This document shows positions 8,020 through 18,005 of a stretch of DNA of 64,000 nt, piece after piece; the stretch's first letter is position 1; the number at the start of each line of letters is the position of its first letter. The notes below the pieces were generated by a model that made no database searches, had not been told where the DNA came from, and worked only from the letters and a program-made list of their open reading frames with translations. The position numbers and the translations under genes were made by a program. Location: contig OZ244777.1 in assembly GCA_965219495.1 (NCBI GenBank), positions 3,162,001 through 3,226,000 of the forward strand. The letters are read 5' to 3'. The DNA is from CAZPXZ01 sp965219495 (GTDB lineage: Bacteria > Pseudomonadota > Alphaproteobacteria > Rhodobacterales > CAZPXZ01).

Positions 8020-9321
8020 GTGAGTTCCATTGGCGCCGTACCGTCGGAGGCGGAATTCGGCCAGAATCGCGACAGCAGGGGTCGGCTTCGGGCTGCGGAC
8101 GGCACGCTTCTCAAGACCTCGTTCGATCGCGCGCTGCGGCGCGAAAAGATCCGCGCGCTGCTTCTCACCGCGCCGCTGCTTCTGTTTGTGCTGGTGACGT
8201 TCCTTGCGCCGATCACGGACATGCTGTTCCGCGCGGTCGAAAACGACCTGGTGCCCCGCACGCTGCCCCGTACGGTCGAGTCGCTGCGGGATTGGGACCC
8301 GCTCTTCGACGAGTTGCCGGGCGAATCGACCTTTGCCGCGCTGCATGCCGACCTCGAAGTTGCGGTCGCCAACAGGACCCACACCCGCGTCGGTTCGCGC
8401 CTGAACTACGAGAACCCCGGAATGTCAAGCCTGTTCCGCAAGACAGGCCGCCAGGTTGCGGGAATGAGCGAGGGCAACTTCAAGGAGCAGTTCCAGGAAG
8501 TCCACAAGGGTTGGGGCGATATCGACGCCTGGCAGACGATCAAGCAATTCTCGGGAGATTTTACCGGCGGATACTTTCTCGCCGCGGTGGACCTCGAGTC
8601 CACGCCCGACGGCATCACAGCGAAGTCGGATCTCGAACGGATCTACCTGAAGCTCTTCTGGCGCACCTTCTTGCTTTCGGTCACGATCACCCTCATTTGC
8701 CTGGTCCTCGGCTACCCGATTGGCTGGCTCCTGGCGAACTTGCCGACGCGAAAGGCCAACGTCCTGCTCATCCTGGTGCTCCTTCCTTTCTGGACCTCGC
8801 TCCTGGTTCGCACCTCTTCCTGGATCGTGCTCCTGCAACAGCAGGGTGTGATCAACGATACCCTGGTGGCATTGGGGATCATCGACAACCAGGGCCGCCT
8901 GTCGATGATTTTCAACCAGACCGGCACCATCATCGCGATGGCCCATATTCTTCTGCCGTTCATGATCCTGCCGCTCTATTCGGTGATGAAGACCATCCCT
9001 CCCTCCTATGTCCGCGCCGCGAAATCGCTGGGCGCGACGAACTGGACGGCTTTCCGGCGGGTCTATTTCCCGCAAACGGTTCCGGGAGTAGGGGCCGGCG
9101 TCATCCTCGTTTTCATCCTCGCCATCGGCTACTACATCACGCCGGAACTGGTTGGAGGCACATCGGGCATATTCATTTCGAACCGGATTGCATACCACAT
9201 CTCTTTCAGCCTCAATTGGGGATTGGCCGCGGCGCTCGGCGTGATCCTCCTCGCCGCGGTTCTGATCCTCTATTACGCCTACAACAGGATCGTGGGCATT
9301 GACAACATGAAACTGGGCTGA
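8020..9321 (+). CDS. potB: Polyamine-type ABC transporter permease 1
   Basis: A 433-residue inner-membrane permease with a GTG start after a GGGGGA ribosome site. A cytoplasmic N-terminus of about 45 residues leads into a first membrane helix (LLLTAPLLLFVLVTFLAPI). A long periplasmic segment of about 145 residues follows before the remaining helices, which is larger than in E. coli PotB but seen in other alphaproteobacterial members. The EAA-type coupling loop reads AAKSLGATNWTAFRRVYFPQ. The second permease gene starts 13 bp downstream, so the two are translated from one message and form the transmembrane channel. Confidence 0.85.
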   Translation: MSSIGAVPSEAEFGQNRDSRGRLRAADGTLLKTSFDRALRREKIRALLLTAPLLLFVLVTFLAPITDMLFRAVENDLVPRTLPRTVESLRDWDPLFDELPGESTFAALHADLEVAVANRTHTRVGSRLNYENPGMSSLFRKTGRQVAGMSEGNFKEQFQEVHKGWGDIDAWQTIKQFSGDFTGGYFLAAVDLESTPDGITAKSDLERIYLKLFWRTFLLSVTITLICLVLGYPIGWLLANLPTRKANVLLILVLLPFWTSLLVRTSSWIVLLQQQGVINDTLVALGIIDNQGRLSMIFNQTGTIIAMAHILLPFMILPLYSVMKTIPPSYVRAAKSLGATNWTAFRRVYFPQTVPGVGAGVILVFILAIGYYITPELVGGTSGIFISNRIAYHISFSLNWGLAAALGVILLAAVLILYYAYNRIVGIDNMKLG

Positions 9322-9334
9322 CGGGGAAGGATCG

Positions 9335-10186
9335 GTGGAACTTCCGCATTACGCCACCACCGGTCAGCGGGTCTGGCACTACGCGTTGCGGGTGATCTGC
9401 ACGCTGATCTTCGTGTTCCTGATTGCGCCAATCCTGGTCATCATACCGCTCAGCTTCAATGCCGAGGACTTCTTCACCTTCACCCGCGAAATGCTGGCGT
9501 TCGAGGCCGAAGGCTATTCGCTGAAGCACTACAAGGATTTCTTCACGAACTCCGACTGGCTGGGACCGCTCTACAATTCGGTGCGAATCGCGCCGGTGGC
9601 GACGATCCTGTCGGTATCGTTCGGCACGTTGGCGGCAATCGGGTTGTCGCGGTCGCATATTCCCCTTCGGGGCGCGATCATGGCAATTCTGATCTCGCCG
9701 ATGATCGTTCCGCTGATCATTTCCGCCGCGGGCATGTACTTCTTCTTTTCGCGCATCGGGCTTCAGGGAACCTACTGGGGCGTGGTGCTCGCCCACGCCG
9801 TTCTGGGCACACCGTTCGTGATCATTACAGTGACTGCGACCATGGTCGGCTTCGACAAGTCGCTGTTGCGCGCGGCCGCCAGCCTCGGCGCCGGCCCGCT
9901 GCGAACCTTCTTCAAGGTGCAGATGCCGCTCATCCTGCCGGGCGTAATCTCGGGCGGACTCTTTGCCTTCATCACCTCATTTGACGAGGTGGTCGTCGTG
10001 ATCTTCGTCGGTTCAGCGGGTCAAAAGACGCTGCCTTGGCAGATGTTCACCGGGCTGCGGGAACAGATCAGCCCCACCATTCTGGCGGTTGCGACTATTC
10101 TTGTCGCGGTCTCGATCGCGCTCCTGACCACGGTCGAATTGCTTCGCCGCCGGTCGGAGCGTTTGCGGGGAATGTCGCCCAACTGA
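9335..10186 (+). CDS. potC: Polyamine-type ABC transporter permease 2
   Basis: A 283-residue permease starting with GTG after a GGGGAAGG ribosome site. Six hydrophobic segments are visible, the first being ICTLIFVFLIAPILVIIPLS. The coupling loop reads AAASLGAGPLRTFFKVQMPL. It pairs with the preceding permease. The last gene of the operon; no T-rich terminator was seen directly after it. Confidence 0.85.
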   Translation: MELPHYATTGQRVWHYALRVICTLIFVFLIAPILVIIPLSFNAEDFFTFTREMLAFEAEGYSLKHYKDFFTNSDWLGPLYNSVRIAPVATILSVSFGTLAAIGLSRSHIPLRGAIMAILISPMIVPLIISAAGMYFFFSRIGLQGTYWGVVLAHAVLGTPFVIITVTATMVGFDKSLLRAAASLGAGPLRTFFKVQMPLILPGVISGGLFAFITSFDEVVVVIFVGSAGQKTLPWQMFTGLREQISPTILAVATILVAVSIALLTTVELLRRRSERLRGMSPN

Positions 10187-11544
10187 ATGTCCGCCTGAAC
10201 CACGACAGTCACCGCACCTGCCCGTCGCGGGGAAGATGCCGCAAACGCCGGCTCGTGACGGCCGAACGACCAAGCCCCCTCGTTCGATATCATCGTACTG
10301 TCCGGTCCGGATACGCCCCCAAGAGGACGCATTTCAAACGCCGGCACCGGCTTCTATCCCTGCTAAGAACGAGCGGACCGAAACAGGGACCGCATCGAAA
10401 ACGGCAAGCTTGTCACGTGGTCGCGTTCCAGGGCGAAGCAAGGTCAATTGCGGGATCGCGCCCGAAACAACACCACCGATAATGGCAGGGAGTACGTGCC
10501 CTTTGACTTCAGCTGATCTCTTCATTTCGTTCCCGCCCGGTACGAAGTGAATTCGCCATCTGGTTCTTGGTGGCGTGTGGCGGTCTGACGGGGTTCCTGC
10601 GCGACCACGGCGAATATTTCTGGCATCTGGTGTCCATAGAGCCAATCGGAACCCCGTAGGAGTCGTCACTGACGAATACGGCATCCGGCGGCAGGCTCTG
10701 CGACTTGGCCGGAACGCAAGCGCGCACCATGGTCGCCAGTGCAGCACGAAAAGACCGTGGCTCGGCGCATTGGTCTTGTTCCTTCAGAATTGGACACTGG
10801 CTCTGGCTCCTGCACCGAATTCCGGACTTGTCGAGGCGACGTGACCAGGCTCCAAGCGCATGTAACTGCCGACCGCGAAAGACGGGCCACGACGGCCGCT
10901 CGCCTCGTAGATCATCTGCAACTGGCGTTCCTGGCCGCTCAGTGAAAGATCAAGGGTATGAGGCGTATGCTTGACGACGTTACCGGCGCGCCTCCGTCCC
11001 CGGCGTGAAGTCGGTTCGATCTTGCCGGCGAAGGGAGCGGCTTTTCTTCGGATGGGCCGGAAGAATTGCATCTGGAGAGGCCTTTCCGCAGCCGTGTCCC
11101 CGGTCGGCCCCGGTTCGGACGGAATCAGTCGGCATTGCCTCCTTCAAAACGTAGTCGAGACGCTAGATTTTCCCCACGAGCCGAGCTCCGGGATCAAATT
11201 CGAACGGAACCCTCGAGTCCACCGGAAGCAACAATGCCTGAGATGAATTTGCGTGGAAGAAAAGCGAAATCGCCCTTCCTGAACGCGGACATAGTCGGAA
11301 CCGCAAGATCATGAGCCGCAGTTCCTGGGGCTTTTCACGTCACAGTCACAACGTGTCTTGGCCGTCCGCGCACCGCACCGCGTGGAAGAGCGGAACCGAT
11401 TCCCTTGGACTGGAAGCACGCGGGATGCGCGAAAGCACGGCAGGTTCCGATGTGTTCAGGGCATCAGCGGCCGGATGTCATGCGTTCGCAATCCGTTTGA
11501 CTTTCGAGATCCCGTCTCCCGGTCGGGCGTCGAATGCGTCAGAA
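10187..11544. other. 1.36-kb gap with no recognisable gene
   Basis: Several open frames of 60-140 codons occur on both strands, as expected in GC-rich DNA. None shows a family motif, a convincing ribosome site or coupling to a neighbour. It is likely a decayed gene or spacer between the transporter and the convergent lnt operon. Confidence 0.45.
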
Positions 11545-13128
11545 TCAAAGCCGTGCGTCCCGAGACCGCTTGCGCCGCAAGAGCCAGGCGAGGAAAGGCC
11601 AGCCGACACCTGCGCAAACAAGCAGCCAGAATGCCGTGTCCCCGTTCCGGGCAAAGAACGTCTTGTTTCGGAGCGGAGGCGGCAGCACGTGGGTGAGCGC
11701 GCCCCGTTCTTCGAATTCGAGTGCCGCAAGCACTCGTCCCCGCGCGTCCGTAATGCCGGTAATGCCGGTATTGGCGACCCGGACCAGGGGAACGCCCAGT
11801 TCCGTAGCGCGGGCCTGCGCCAGCGCGAAATGCTGGCGGGGTCCGGCATCCGGGCCGAACCACGCATCATTGGTGACCTGCAGGATCCACGAGGATTCGC
11901 GCGCCGCGCGGCGGACATCCCCGGAGAAAATGGCCTCGAAGCAAACCAGTGCCGCGAAGGGCGGCAGACCCGGAACCTGCACCATCCTGGGGCCGCTTCC
12001 GGGGGTGAAGCCTTCCCGCGCCAGCGCGCTGAAGCCGATCAGTTCCAACAGGCCCCGGAAGGGCACGTATTCGCCGAAGGGGACGAGGCGGTGCTTGTCA
12101 TACGCCGCCTGCAGCGCGCCTTCGGAATTCAGCACAAGCAGGGAGTTGTGAAGATCGCCCGCTTCGGTTTCGGTCAGGACGCCGAGAGCGAGGTTTGCAT
12201 CCAGCTTGAGCGCCTTGGTGAACTCGGCAAGCTCGAGCGCGTCGTCCCGCAGCAAGATGGCCGGGGCGGCGGATTCCGGCCAGATCACCAGATCCGGGCG
12301 CTCTTCTTCCTCCGTGTAGGACAGACCGGCTAGCCTCTCGAAGTTCCGGGTCCGCAGGGTGCGCCTCCATTTTTCCTGCTGCGGGATGTTCGGCTGCACG
12401 AGCCGCAACGTGGGCGTTCCGTCCGCGGGCTCGATTTCACCATGTGCCATCCGCGCTCCCGTCCACCATCCCGCCGCAATCAGGCAGAACGGAAGAGCCA
12501 CCGCGAGAGCGTTGCGCAGGCCGCGCCTTCGCCGCGGAGCGGAGTCGCCGCTCAAGATGGCCATGCCCAGGGCCGGGATAAAGAGCGTAAGGACGGTGAG
12601 GCCGTGTATTCCGAGAACGGACAGAAGCTGCTGGAGCGGCGTATCCATCCAGACGTATCCGGGCAGCGCCCAAGGAAACCCGGAGAACAGGACACCGCGA
12701 AGCCATTCCGCCGCCGAGAGGCATACGGCGAAGGTTGCTGCCTTGGCAGAACCGGCGGGCCACGCGCGCCGTGCAATCGAGAATGCCCCTCCCCACAGGC
12801 AGGCGAGTCCCGAGGGCAACAGGGCGACCGCGAAGGGCAACGCCCAGAGATGGGAATCGGCCTTTACGAGGAACGGATAGGCGATCCAGTGGAATACGAC
12901 CGCAAAATGCGCGGCGCCAGCCAGCCAGCCAACCGCGAAGGCAGTCTTGGCAGTATGGGTGCGGTCCAGTGCCGCAAAGAGCAGGGCAACACCGGGAAGG
13001 ATGTATGCAGTTCCCGCCAGTGGCTGAATCGCGTCCGCGGTCGGATGCGCCAGCGCCACGAGCAGGCCACCCGAGATAGCGAGCAACCAGGCCGGCGCCC
13101 GCCGCCAGCGCGAAACGAGCGAATTCAC
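11545..13128 (-). CDS. lnt: Apolipoprotein N-acyltransferase
   Basis: A 527-residue inner-membrane enzyme that adds the third acyl chain to lipoproteins. The N-terminal half (about 1-225) holds several membrane helices, including the FPWALPGYVWMDTPLQQL region typical of Lnt. The C-terminal half is a nitrilase-like domain with the full triad: Glu285 (WPESAAP), Lys345 (YDKHRLVPFGEYVP) and Cys396 (LVCFEAIF). The GTG start overlaps the stop of corC by 4 bp (GTGA), so translation is coupled. Last gene of the miaB-phoH-ybeY-corC-lnt chain. Confidence 0.93.
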   Translation of the reverse strand: MNSLVSRWRRAPAWLLAISGGLLVALAHPTADAIQPLAGTAYILPGVALLFAALDRTHTAKTAFAVGWLAGAAHFAVVFHWIAYPFLVKADSHLWALPFAVALLPSGLACLWGGAFSIARRAWPAGSAKAATFAVCLSAAEWLRGVLFSGFPWALPGYVWMDTPLQQLLSVLGIHGLTVLTLFIPALGMAILSGDSAPRRRRGLRNALAVALPFCLIAAGWWTGARMAHGEIEPADGTPTLRLVQPNIPQQEKWRRTLRTRNFERLAGLSYTEEEERPDLVIWPESAAPAILLRDDALELAEFTKALKLDANLALGVLTETEAGDLHNSLLVLNSEGALQAAYDKHRLVPFGEYVPFRGLLELIGFSALAREGFTPGSGPRMVQVPGLPPFAALVCFEAIFSGDVRRAARESSWILQVTNDAWFGPDAGPRQHFALAQARATELGVPLVRVANTGITGITDARGRVLAALEFEERGALTHVLPPPLRNKTFFARNGDTAFWLLVCAGVGWPFLAWLLRRKRSRDARL

Positions 13129-14015
13129 CCTGGTTTGCGTGTATTTTTCTTGTCGACGGGGCGAAGTTTGACGCGCAACAGCCGTATTCGCCGGGGGTCG
13201 GCTTCGAGGATTTCAAATTCGTGCCCGTCAGGATGCGCGACGACTTCACCGCGGGCCGGGACCCGGCCGGTCAGCATGAACACCAGGCCTCCGAGTGTTT
13301 CCGGGACGTCTTCTCCGTTCTCGGGGATAAGCTGCACGCCGCAGGCTTCCTCGAATTCTCCGATCAAGGTCCGGGACCGGGACCGGTATACATTCTTGTC
13401 TTCTCGCCACCAGCTTCGGGTGGAAGTGGGATCGTGTTCGTCCTCGATATCGCCTACGATTTCCTCGACCAGATCCTCAATGGTCACCAGTCCGTCCACT
13501 CCTCCGAACTCGTCGATCACCAACGCCATGTGGATGCGGCGAGCCTGCATGTCCCGGAACAGTTCGTCTGCCCCCATGGAGGGCGGAACAAACAGGGCAT
13601 TTCGAACGTGGCGTGGGTTCAGCAAGGAGTCCGCGGAGGCGTTCATCCAGTCCGGATCCAGCGCGAGATCCTTGAGGTGCAGAAATCCAAGCGGATCATC
13701 CAGGGATTCCCGGTACACGGGCAGCCGGCTGTGTTTGCAGTCGCGAAAGGCGCGCATCACCTTTTCGTGGGTGGCGCTCGAGTCGACGGCGACGATGTCG
13801 GTGCGTGGCACCATGACTTCTTCCACGCGGAGGCTGCCGAGCGCGCTTGCGCGCAGGGCTTCCACAGCCCCGTTCGAGCGGTCGGCAAAGGAAATTCGTT
13901 TTGCGGGTTCCTCTGCGGGTTCCTCCGGTTCGGCGGCCTTGTCGGAACCACGCAGCAGGGCCTTGATTGGAATTCCCAGGAATCGCCTGGGCGATGTTTC
14001 CGTTCCGCTGGTCAC
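13125..14015 (-). CDS. corC: CorC/HlyC-family protein with paired CBS domains
   Basis: A 296-residue cytoplasmic protein. Residues about 50-180 contain two CBS domains (VEEVMVPRTDIVAVD, then HMALVIDEFGGVDGLVTIED), followed by a transporter-associated CorC_HlyC domain to the end. The GTG at 14015 is chosen because it overlaps the ybeY stop as GTGA and follows GAAAGGA at good spacing; a TTG 30 bases upstream is possible. Family knowledge links it to magnesium/cobalt resistance or efflux regulation, and the gene position between ybeY and lnt is common in proteobacteria. Confidence 0.88.
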   Translation of the reverse strand: MTSGTETSPRRFLGIPIKALLRGSDKAAEPEEPAEEPAKRISFADRSNGAVEALRASALGSLRVEEVMVPRTDIVAVDSSATHEKVMRAFRDCKHSRLPVYRESLDDPLGFLHLKDLALDPDWMNASADSLLNPRHVRNALFVPPSMGADELFRDMQARRIHMALVIDEFGGVDGLVTIEDLVEEIVGDIEDEHDPTSTRSWWREDKNVYRSRSRTLIGEFEEACGVQLIPENGEDVPETLGGLVFMLTGRVPARGEVVAHPDGHEFEILEADPRRIRLLRVKLRPVDKKNTRKPG

Positions 14016-14518
14016 CAACCTGTTCCTTTCCGAACGGAACCGCAATAGGGATTTTCAACTCCAATGCGGGCGAGCGCGCGCACTTCGCAAGATTCCATCT
14101 GGCGCGCGTCCTCATCCTTGCCGTGGCAATAGCCGAGCAGGTGCAATACGCCGTGAACGACAAGATGCGCGGTGTGGTCGCCGATGGCGAGGGCGCCTTG
14201 GCGTGCTTCCCGTTCGACAACGCCGAATCCCAGCGCAATGTCCCCGCCAAAGCCTGCATCGTCGGCCTTGTCGGATGCCGGAAACGAGAGCACATTTGTC
14301 GGCCGGTGCATGCCTCGCCATTCTCCATTCAGCCGGGCCATTTCTTCGTCATTCGTAAGGAGCAACGAAATCTCTTGCACGGAATGGGTTTCCTGGGCTT
14401 CTTCAAACGCCGCTTCTGCGGCCCGTCGGCAGAGAGCGGATACTTTCTGCAGCCGGGACCGCCACTGCGGGTCTGCGACCCGCAAGCTGACCGCGATTCT
14501 TGCGCGTGCCGGGCTCAC
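14012..14518 (-). CDS. ybeY: Endoribonuclease YbeY
   Basis: A 168-residue single-strand RNase involved in 16S rRNA 3'-end maturation and ribosome quality control. The zinc motif H-x3-H-x5-H is complete: VHGVLHLLGYCHGKDED, with His122, His126 and His132. RPTNVLSFPA is also characteristic. The GTG start overlaps the phoH stop by 4 bp and the gene overlaps corC by 4 bp, so the three are translationally coupled. Confidence 0.93.
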   Translation of the reverse strand: MSPARARIAVSLRVADPQWRSRLQKVSALCRRAAEAAFEEAQETHSVQEISLLLTNDEEMARLNGEWRGMHRPTNVLSFPASDKADDAGFGGDIALGFGVVEREARQGALAIGDHTAHLVVHGVLHLLGYCHGKDEDARQMESCEVRALARIGVENPYCGSVRKGTGW

Positions 14519-15516
14519 GATTCGGATTCCGACACGGTCTTGCCGCGGATTTCCCGCTCTGCCGCATATGCTTCAATGATTTCGGTCACAAGGCGATTGC
14601 GCACAGTGTCGCGGGCGCTGAAATTCACGAAGGAAACCCCTTCGATACCGTGAAGAATCCTGCGTGCGTGCAGAAGACCGGATTCCGCGCCCTTGGGCAA
14701 GTCCACCTGAGTCAGGTCGCCGACAACCGCCATCTTGGCATGATCTCCGAGCCGGGTCAGAAACATCTTCATCTGCGTGATCGAACAGTTTTGCGCCTCG
14801 TCGAGCACCACGAATGCGTCGGAAAGGGTTCTCCCTCGCATGAAGGCAAGCGGTGCAATTTCGATTCGGCCTTGCGCGATGTGCCGCTCCACGCGACTCC
14901 GGGTCAACATGCGATGCAGCGCGTCGTAGAGCGGCATCAGATACGGGTCAATTTTTTCCTTCAGGTCGCCAGGAAGAAAGCCCAACCGTTCACCCGCCTC
15001 CACAGCGGGCCGCGAAAGCACGATCCGCTCCGCGCGACCTTCCAGGAATGCGGCGACGGCCGCCGCCACCGCAAGATAGGTCTTGCCGGTTCCCGCGGGA
15101 CCGATTCCGAACACCAGGTCCGACCCCAGCAGCGCCTGCATGAAGCGAATTTGGGTGGGAGTTCGCGCCTCTACGGTGACGGTTGCGGTTCGGAATCGCG
15201 GTGTTCCGTCGGCGTTCGCGGTCTGTGCCGCGGGCTCGGATACGCCGGCTAGGCGGACGGCCGCCTCCACATCCGGAAGCTCGATCGGTCGACCCGTTCC
15301 GATACGCGTGGACAAGGCTTCGAGCGCCCGGCCCGCAGCAACTCTCTCCTGCGGCCCGCCATGCACAGAGAGCCGGTTGCCATGCCTGGCGATGGTGACA
15401 CCGAATCCCCGCTCAAGCGCCGCCAGGTTGCCGTCGAACCGGCCGCACAACTCGCGAAGACACTCGTTGTCCGGCACTTCGATCACCGCCACATCGTCTT
15501 CTTCCAGAATCGTCAT
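14515..15516 (-). CDS. phoH: PhoH-family ATPase
   Basis: A 333-residue P-loop ATPase, often annotated as phosphate-starvation-inducible and suspected to act in RNA metabolism. Walker A GPAGTGKT lies at 139-146, Walker B FVVLDEAQN at about 235-243, and IVLSRPAVEAGERLGFLPGD is a family hallmark. The ATG at 15516 is preceded by GGAGAG; the frame continues upstream but that part is the antisense of miaB's end. It sits 83 bp after miaB and couples to ybeY, a partnership that suggests joint work on ribosomal RNA. Confidence 0.92.
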   Translation of the reverse strand: MTILEEDDVAVIEVPDNECLRELCGRFDGNLAALERGFGVTIARHGNRLSVHGGPQERVAAGRALEALSTRIGTGRPIELPDVEAAVRLAGVSEPAAQTANADGTPRFRTATVTVEARTPTQIRFMQALLGSDLVFGIGPAGTGKTYLAVAAAVAAFLEGRAERIVLSRPAVEAGERLGFLPGDLKEKIDPYLMPLYDALHRMLTRSRVERHIAQGRIEIAPLAFMRGRTLSDAFVVLDEAQNCSITQMKMFLTRLGDHAKMAVVGDLTQVDLPKGAESGLLHARRILHGIEGVSFVNFSARDTVRNRLVTEIIEAYAAEREIRGKTVSESES

Positions 15517-15599
15517 CGCCGCCGACTCTCCTGCCGTGCCGGATGCGGTCGCCCTTCCGCGGGGACGGCATCGCTCGGCGCGCGTTCCCGTTTCCCCTG

Positions 15600-16937
15600 T
15601 CACGCCGCTTCCAGCTTTCCGGCAAGACTGTTGGCATTCGCCGCCTGGATTCGCACCGGCACGATGCTGCCCCTGAGGCGCGCGGGAGCATCCAGATGCA
15701 CGGGTTGCAGGTAGGGGCTGCGACCCACCAATTGCCCTTCCCGCCGTCCCGGTTTTTCCAGCAGCACAGGCAAGGTTCGGCCCACGCAATTTTCGGAGAA
15801 CGCGCGGCCGTGCTTCGCGACGCGCTCTTGCAAACTGGACAGTCGTTCGGCCTGCACGGCCTTCGGAATCTGGTCGGCGGCGGTGGCGGCAGGGGTCCCG
15901 GGACGGGCGGAGTAACGGAAGGAAAACGCCTGCGCGTAACGGACTTCATCGACGACCTCCAAAGTCCTTTCAAAATCCGCCTCGGTCTCACCGGGAAAAC
16001 CCACGATGAAATCCCCGGAAATCGCGATATCCGGACGCGACTTCCGTACGCGATCAATGATTCTTACGTATGCGTCCCGGCTATGGCCCCGGTTCATTGC
16101 CGCCAGCACCCGGTCGGAGCCGGATTGGACCGGCAGATGAAGGTAGGGCATGAGTTCGGCAATCTCCCGGTGCGCGGCGATCAAATCGTCGCGCATGTCC
16201 AGGGGATGGCTTGTGGTGTACCGGATCCGCCGGAGGCCCGGGATTTCAGCGAGATATTCGATCAGCCGGGCGAGGCTCCACTCTCCGCCCGTGGGCGCGG
16301 CGCCGTGATACGCGTTGACGTTTTGCCCCAAGAGAGTGATCTCTACGACGCCGGCCCCGATCAGTTGCTCGGCTTCCGCCCGGATGGCGGTTGCCGGCCT
16401 GGAGGCTTCGGCACCGCGGGTGTAGGGAACTACGCAGAAGGTGCAGAACTTGTCGCAACCTTCCTGCACCGTGAGATAAGCCGCCGGTCCCCTGGAAACC
16501 CGGGACTTTGGCAGGTGAATGAACTTGTCCTCTACTGGAAAATCGGTGACCACCTTGCGGCTGGCGCCGCCGGCTTCCAAGTCCGCAATGACTTGCGGCA
16601 GGCGATGGTACGCTTGCGGGCCGATGACGAAGTCGACCAGAGGTTGCCGGCGGGGAATTTCCTCGCCCTCCGCCTGCGCGACACATCCCGCAACCCCGAC
16701 CAGGGTTCGCATTCCGTCTTGACGGCGGGATTCAACGTATTTCTCCAGCCTGCCAAGTTCCGAATACACTTTTTCCACCGCCTTCTCGCGAATGTGGCAA
16801 GTGTTGAGAAGGAGGAGGTCGGCGCGGTCGGGGGCGTCGGCGCGCTCGTATCCTGCAGCCTGGAGGGCCTCGGCCATCCGTTCTGAATCGTAGACGTTCA
16901 TCTGGCAGCCGAACGTCTTGATAAACGCACGTTTCAC
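15600..16937 (-). CDS. miaB: tRNA-2-methylthio-N6-dimethylallyladenosine synthase
   Basis: A 445-residue radical-SAM methylthiotransferase that modifies A37 of tRNAs reading UNN codons. The N-terminal domain binds the auxiliary cluster through Cys11 (FGCQMN), Cys47 (NTCHIRE) and Cys85 (GCVAQ). The radical-SAM cluster motif CDKFCTFC is at 161-168, with VVPYTRG directly after. A C-terminal TRAM-like region is present. Full family length. It heads the phoH-ybeY-corC-lnt chain. Confidence 0.95.
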   Translation of the reverse strand: MKRAFIKTFGCQMNVYDSERMAEALQAAGYERADAPDRADLLLLNTCHIREKAVEKVYSELGRLEKYVESRRQDGMRTLVGVAGCVAQAEGEEIPRRQPLVDFVIGPQAYHRLPQVIADLEAGGASRKVVTDFPVEDKFIHLPKSRVSRGPAAYLTVQEGCDKFCTFCVVPYTRGAEASRPATAIRAEAEQLIGAGVVEITLLGQNVNAYHGAAPTGGEWSLARLIEYLAEIPGLRRIRYTTSHPLDMRDDLIAAHREIAELMPYLHLPVQSGSDRVLAAMNRGHSRDAYVRIIDRVRKSRPDIAISGDFIVGFPGETEADFERTLEVVDEVRYAQAFSFRYSARPGTPAATAADQIPKAVQAERLSSLQERVAKHGRAFSENCVGRTLPVLLEKPGRREGQLVGRSPYLQPVHLDAPARLRGSIVPVRIQAANANSLAGKLEAA

Positions 16938-17331
16938 GAGGATCTCACCATGGATGTTTCGCGTAGGAAGGAAGCAGCGGGACGACTCGCTTTATCGAAG
17001 TGGAGATTGGGAGTTTCGGTTGCCAACTGGTTCCGTCTGGCTGCCGGCTGCAATGCAGACCCGGCGAAAAACGCGGCCGGTGCCTTCTTAGCATGTGGTT
17101 GGTCGCGGACCTCCCTGGGCAAGCTCGTATGATCGAAGACGCCAACTGTAGCACGTCTGCGACGTAAATACCAATGGAACGTGGTCTCCATCGGGGCCGT
17201 CCGCCGGCAGAACCGCCATTGCCCGGGGTGTCCGAAACGTGACAGGACGCTCATCTCCTGTTGTTGCGGAACGCGATTCGGTTCGGGAAGAAAATGGGAG
17301 TACCGAGTTGAGAGGAGGTCGATCAGGAATT
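16938..17331. other. 394-bp gap between miaB and tsaB
   Basis: No gene supported. In many alphaproteobacteria rimI follows tsaB; no acetyltransferase motif is readable here in any frame, so rimI seems absent or moved. The miaB promoter probably lies here. Confidence 0.45.
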
Positions 17332-17991
17332 TCAGCTGCGCGGCATGGCGTCGGGCGGGCGGACGTATTCGGGAACGGGCCTGGCGGAACCGCGGTTCCG
17401 GAGGCGCATGGCGACACGCGCAAGGGCCGCCAGGTTGGGCAGTCCGTTGCAGGGCTTGCGGGTCAAGTGCGGTCCTCCGATCCGGTCTGCGGCGTTGCCG
17501 ACGGCGAGCGAGCCATTGGGAAGACGGATGCACTTCAGAACTCCCGGTTCGACGAGCTGCGGGCTGTCACAGGCGTTTGCCGTGCCGTCGCCAGGCGCCT
17601 CGAACATCTGCAGATAGGCGCGTTCTCGTGGGGCCGCGTTCACGGCCACGATCGAATGCGGCGCCGCGTTCTCGCCGGCGGCCTCTTCCGCAAGGGCTTC
17701 CAGCACGTTCGCTCCGCAGGCAGGTACGTCCAAGGAAAGCGCCAGGCCGCGCGCCGCAGAGACCCCGATGCGGATGCCGGAGAACGATCCGGGACCCGTG
17801 GATACCGTTATGGCATCGAGATCTCCAAACCCTCCGCCGGTCGCCGCGAACAATTCTTCGATGATCGGAAATAGCCGCTCTGCGTGTCCGCGCCGCATTT
17901 CTTCCCAGCGTTCCGCCACGGCTTCGCCGCCCACGACAAGCGCGACGGCGCAACGGTGGAGCGAGGTGTCAAGAGCGAGAACGCGCGCCAT
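17332..17991 (-). CDS. tsaB: tRNA threonylcarbamoyladenosine biosynthesis protein TsaB
   Basis: A 219-residue ASKHA-fold protein that partners TsaD in making t6A37. It begins with VLALDTSLHRCAVALV, has RGHAERLFPIIEELF, and carries ITVSTGPGSFSGIRIGVSAA, the strongest TsaB signature. The ATG at 17991 is chosen by homology of the MARVLALDTS start. It starts 14 bp after the Nfu-type gene, suggesting cotranscription. Confidence 0.9.
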   Translation of the reverse strand: MARVLALDTSLHRCAVALVVGGEAVAERWEEMRRGHAERLFPIIEELFAATGGGFGDLDAITVSTGPGSFSGIRIGVSAARGLALSLDVPACGANVLEALAEEAAGENAAPHSIVAVNAAPRERAYLQMFEAPGDGTANACDSPQLVEPGVLKCIRLPNGSLAVGNAADRIGGPHLTRKPCNGLPNLAALARVAMRLRNRGSARPVPEYVRPPDAMPRS

Positions 17992-18005
17992 CCGGCGCCC
18001 GGCGA

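Noticed and set aside
12442..14358. 638-codon plus-strand open frame across lnt, corC and ybeY
   Set aside because: The minus strand encodes three proteins with intact catalytic motifs and coupled starts; the plus-strand translation is low-complexity Arg/Ser-rich.
15543..16886. 447-codon plus-strand open frame antisense to miaB
   Set aside because: MiaB on the other strand has all six cluster cysteines; the antisense frame has no recognisable motif.
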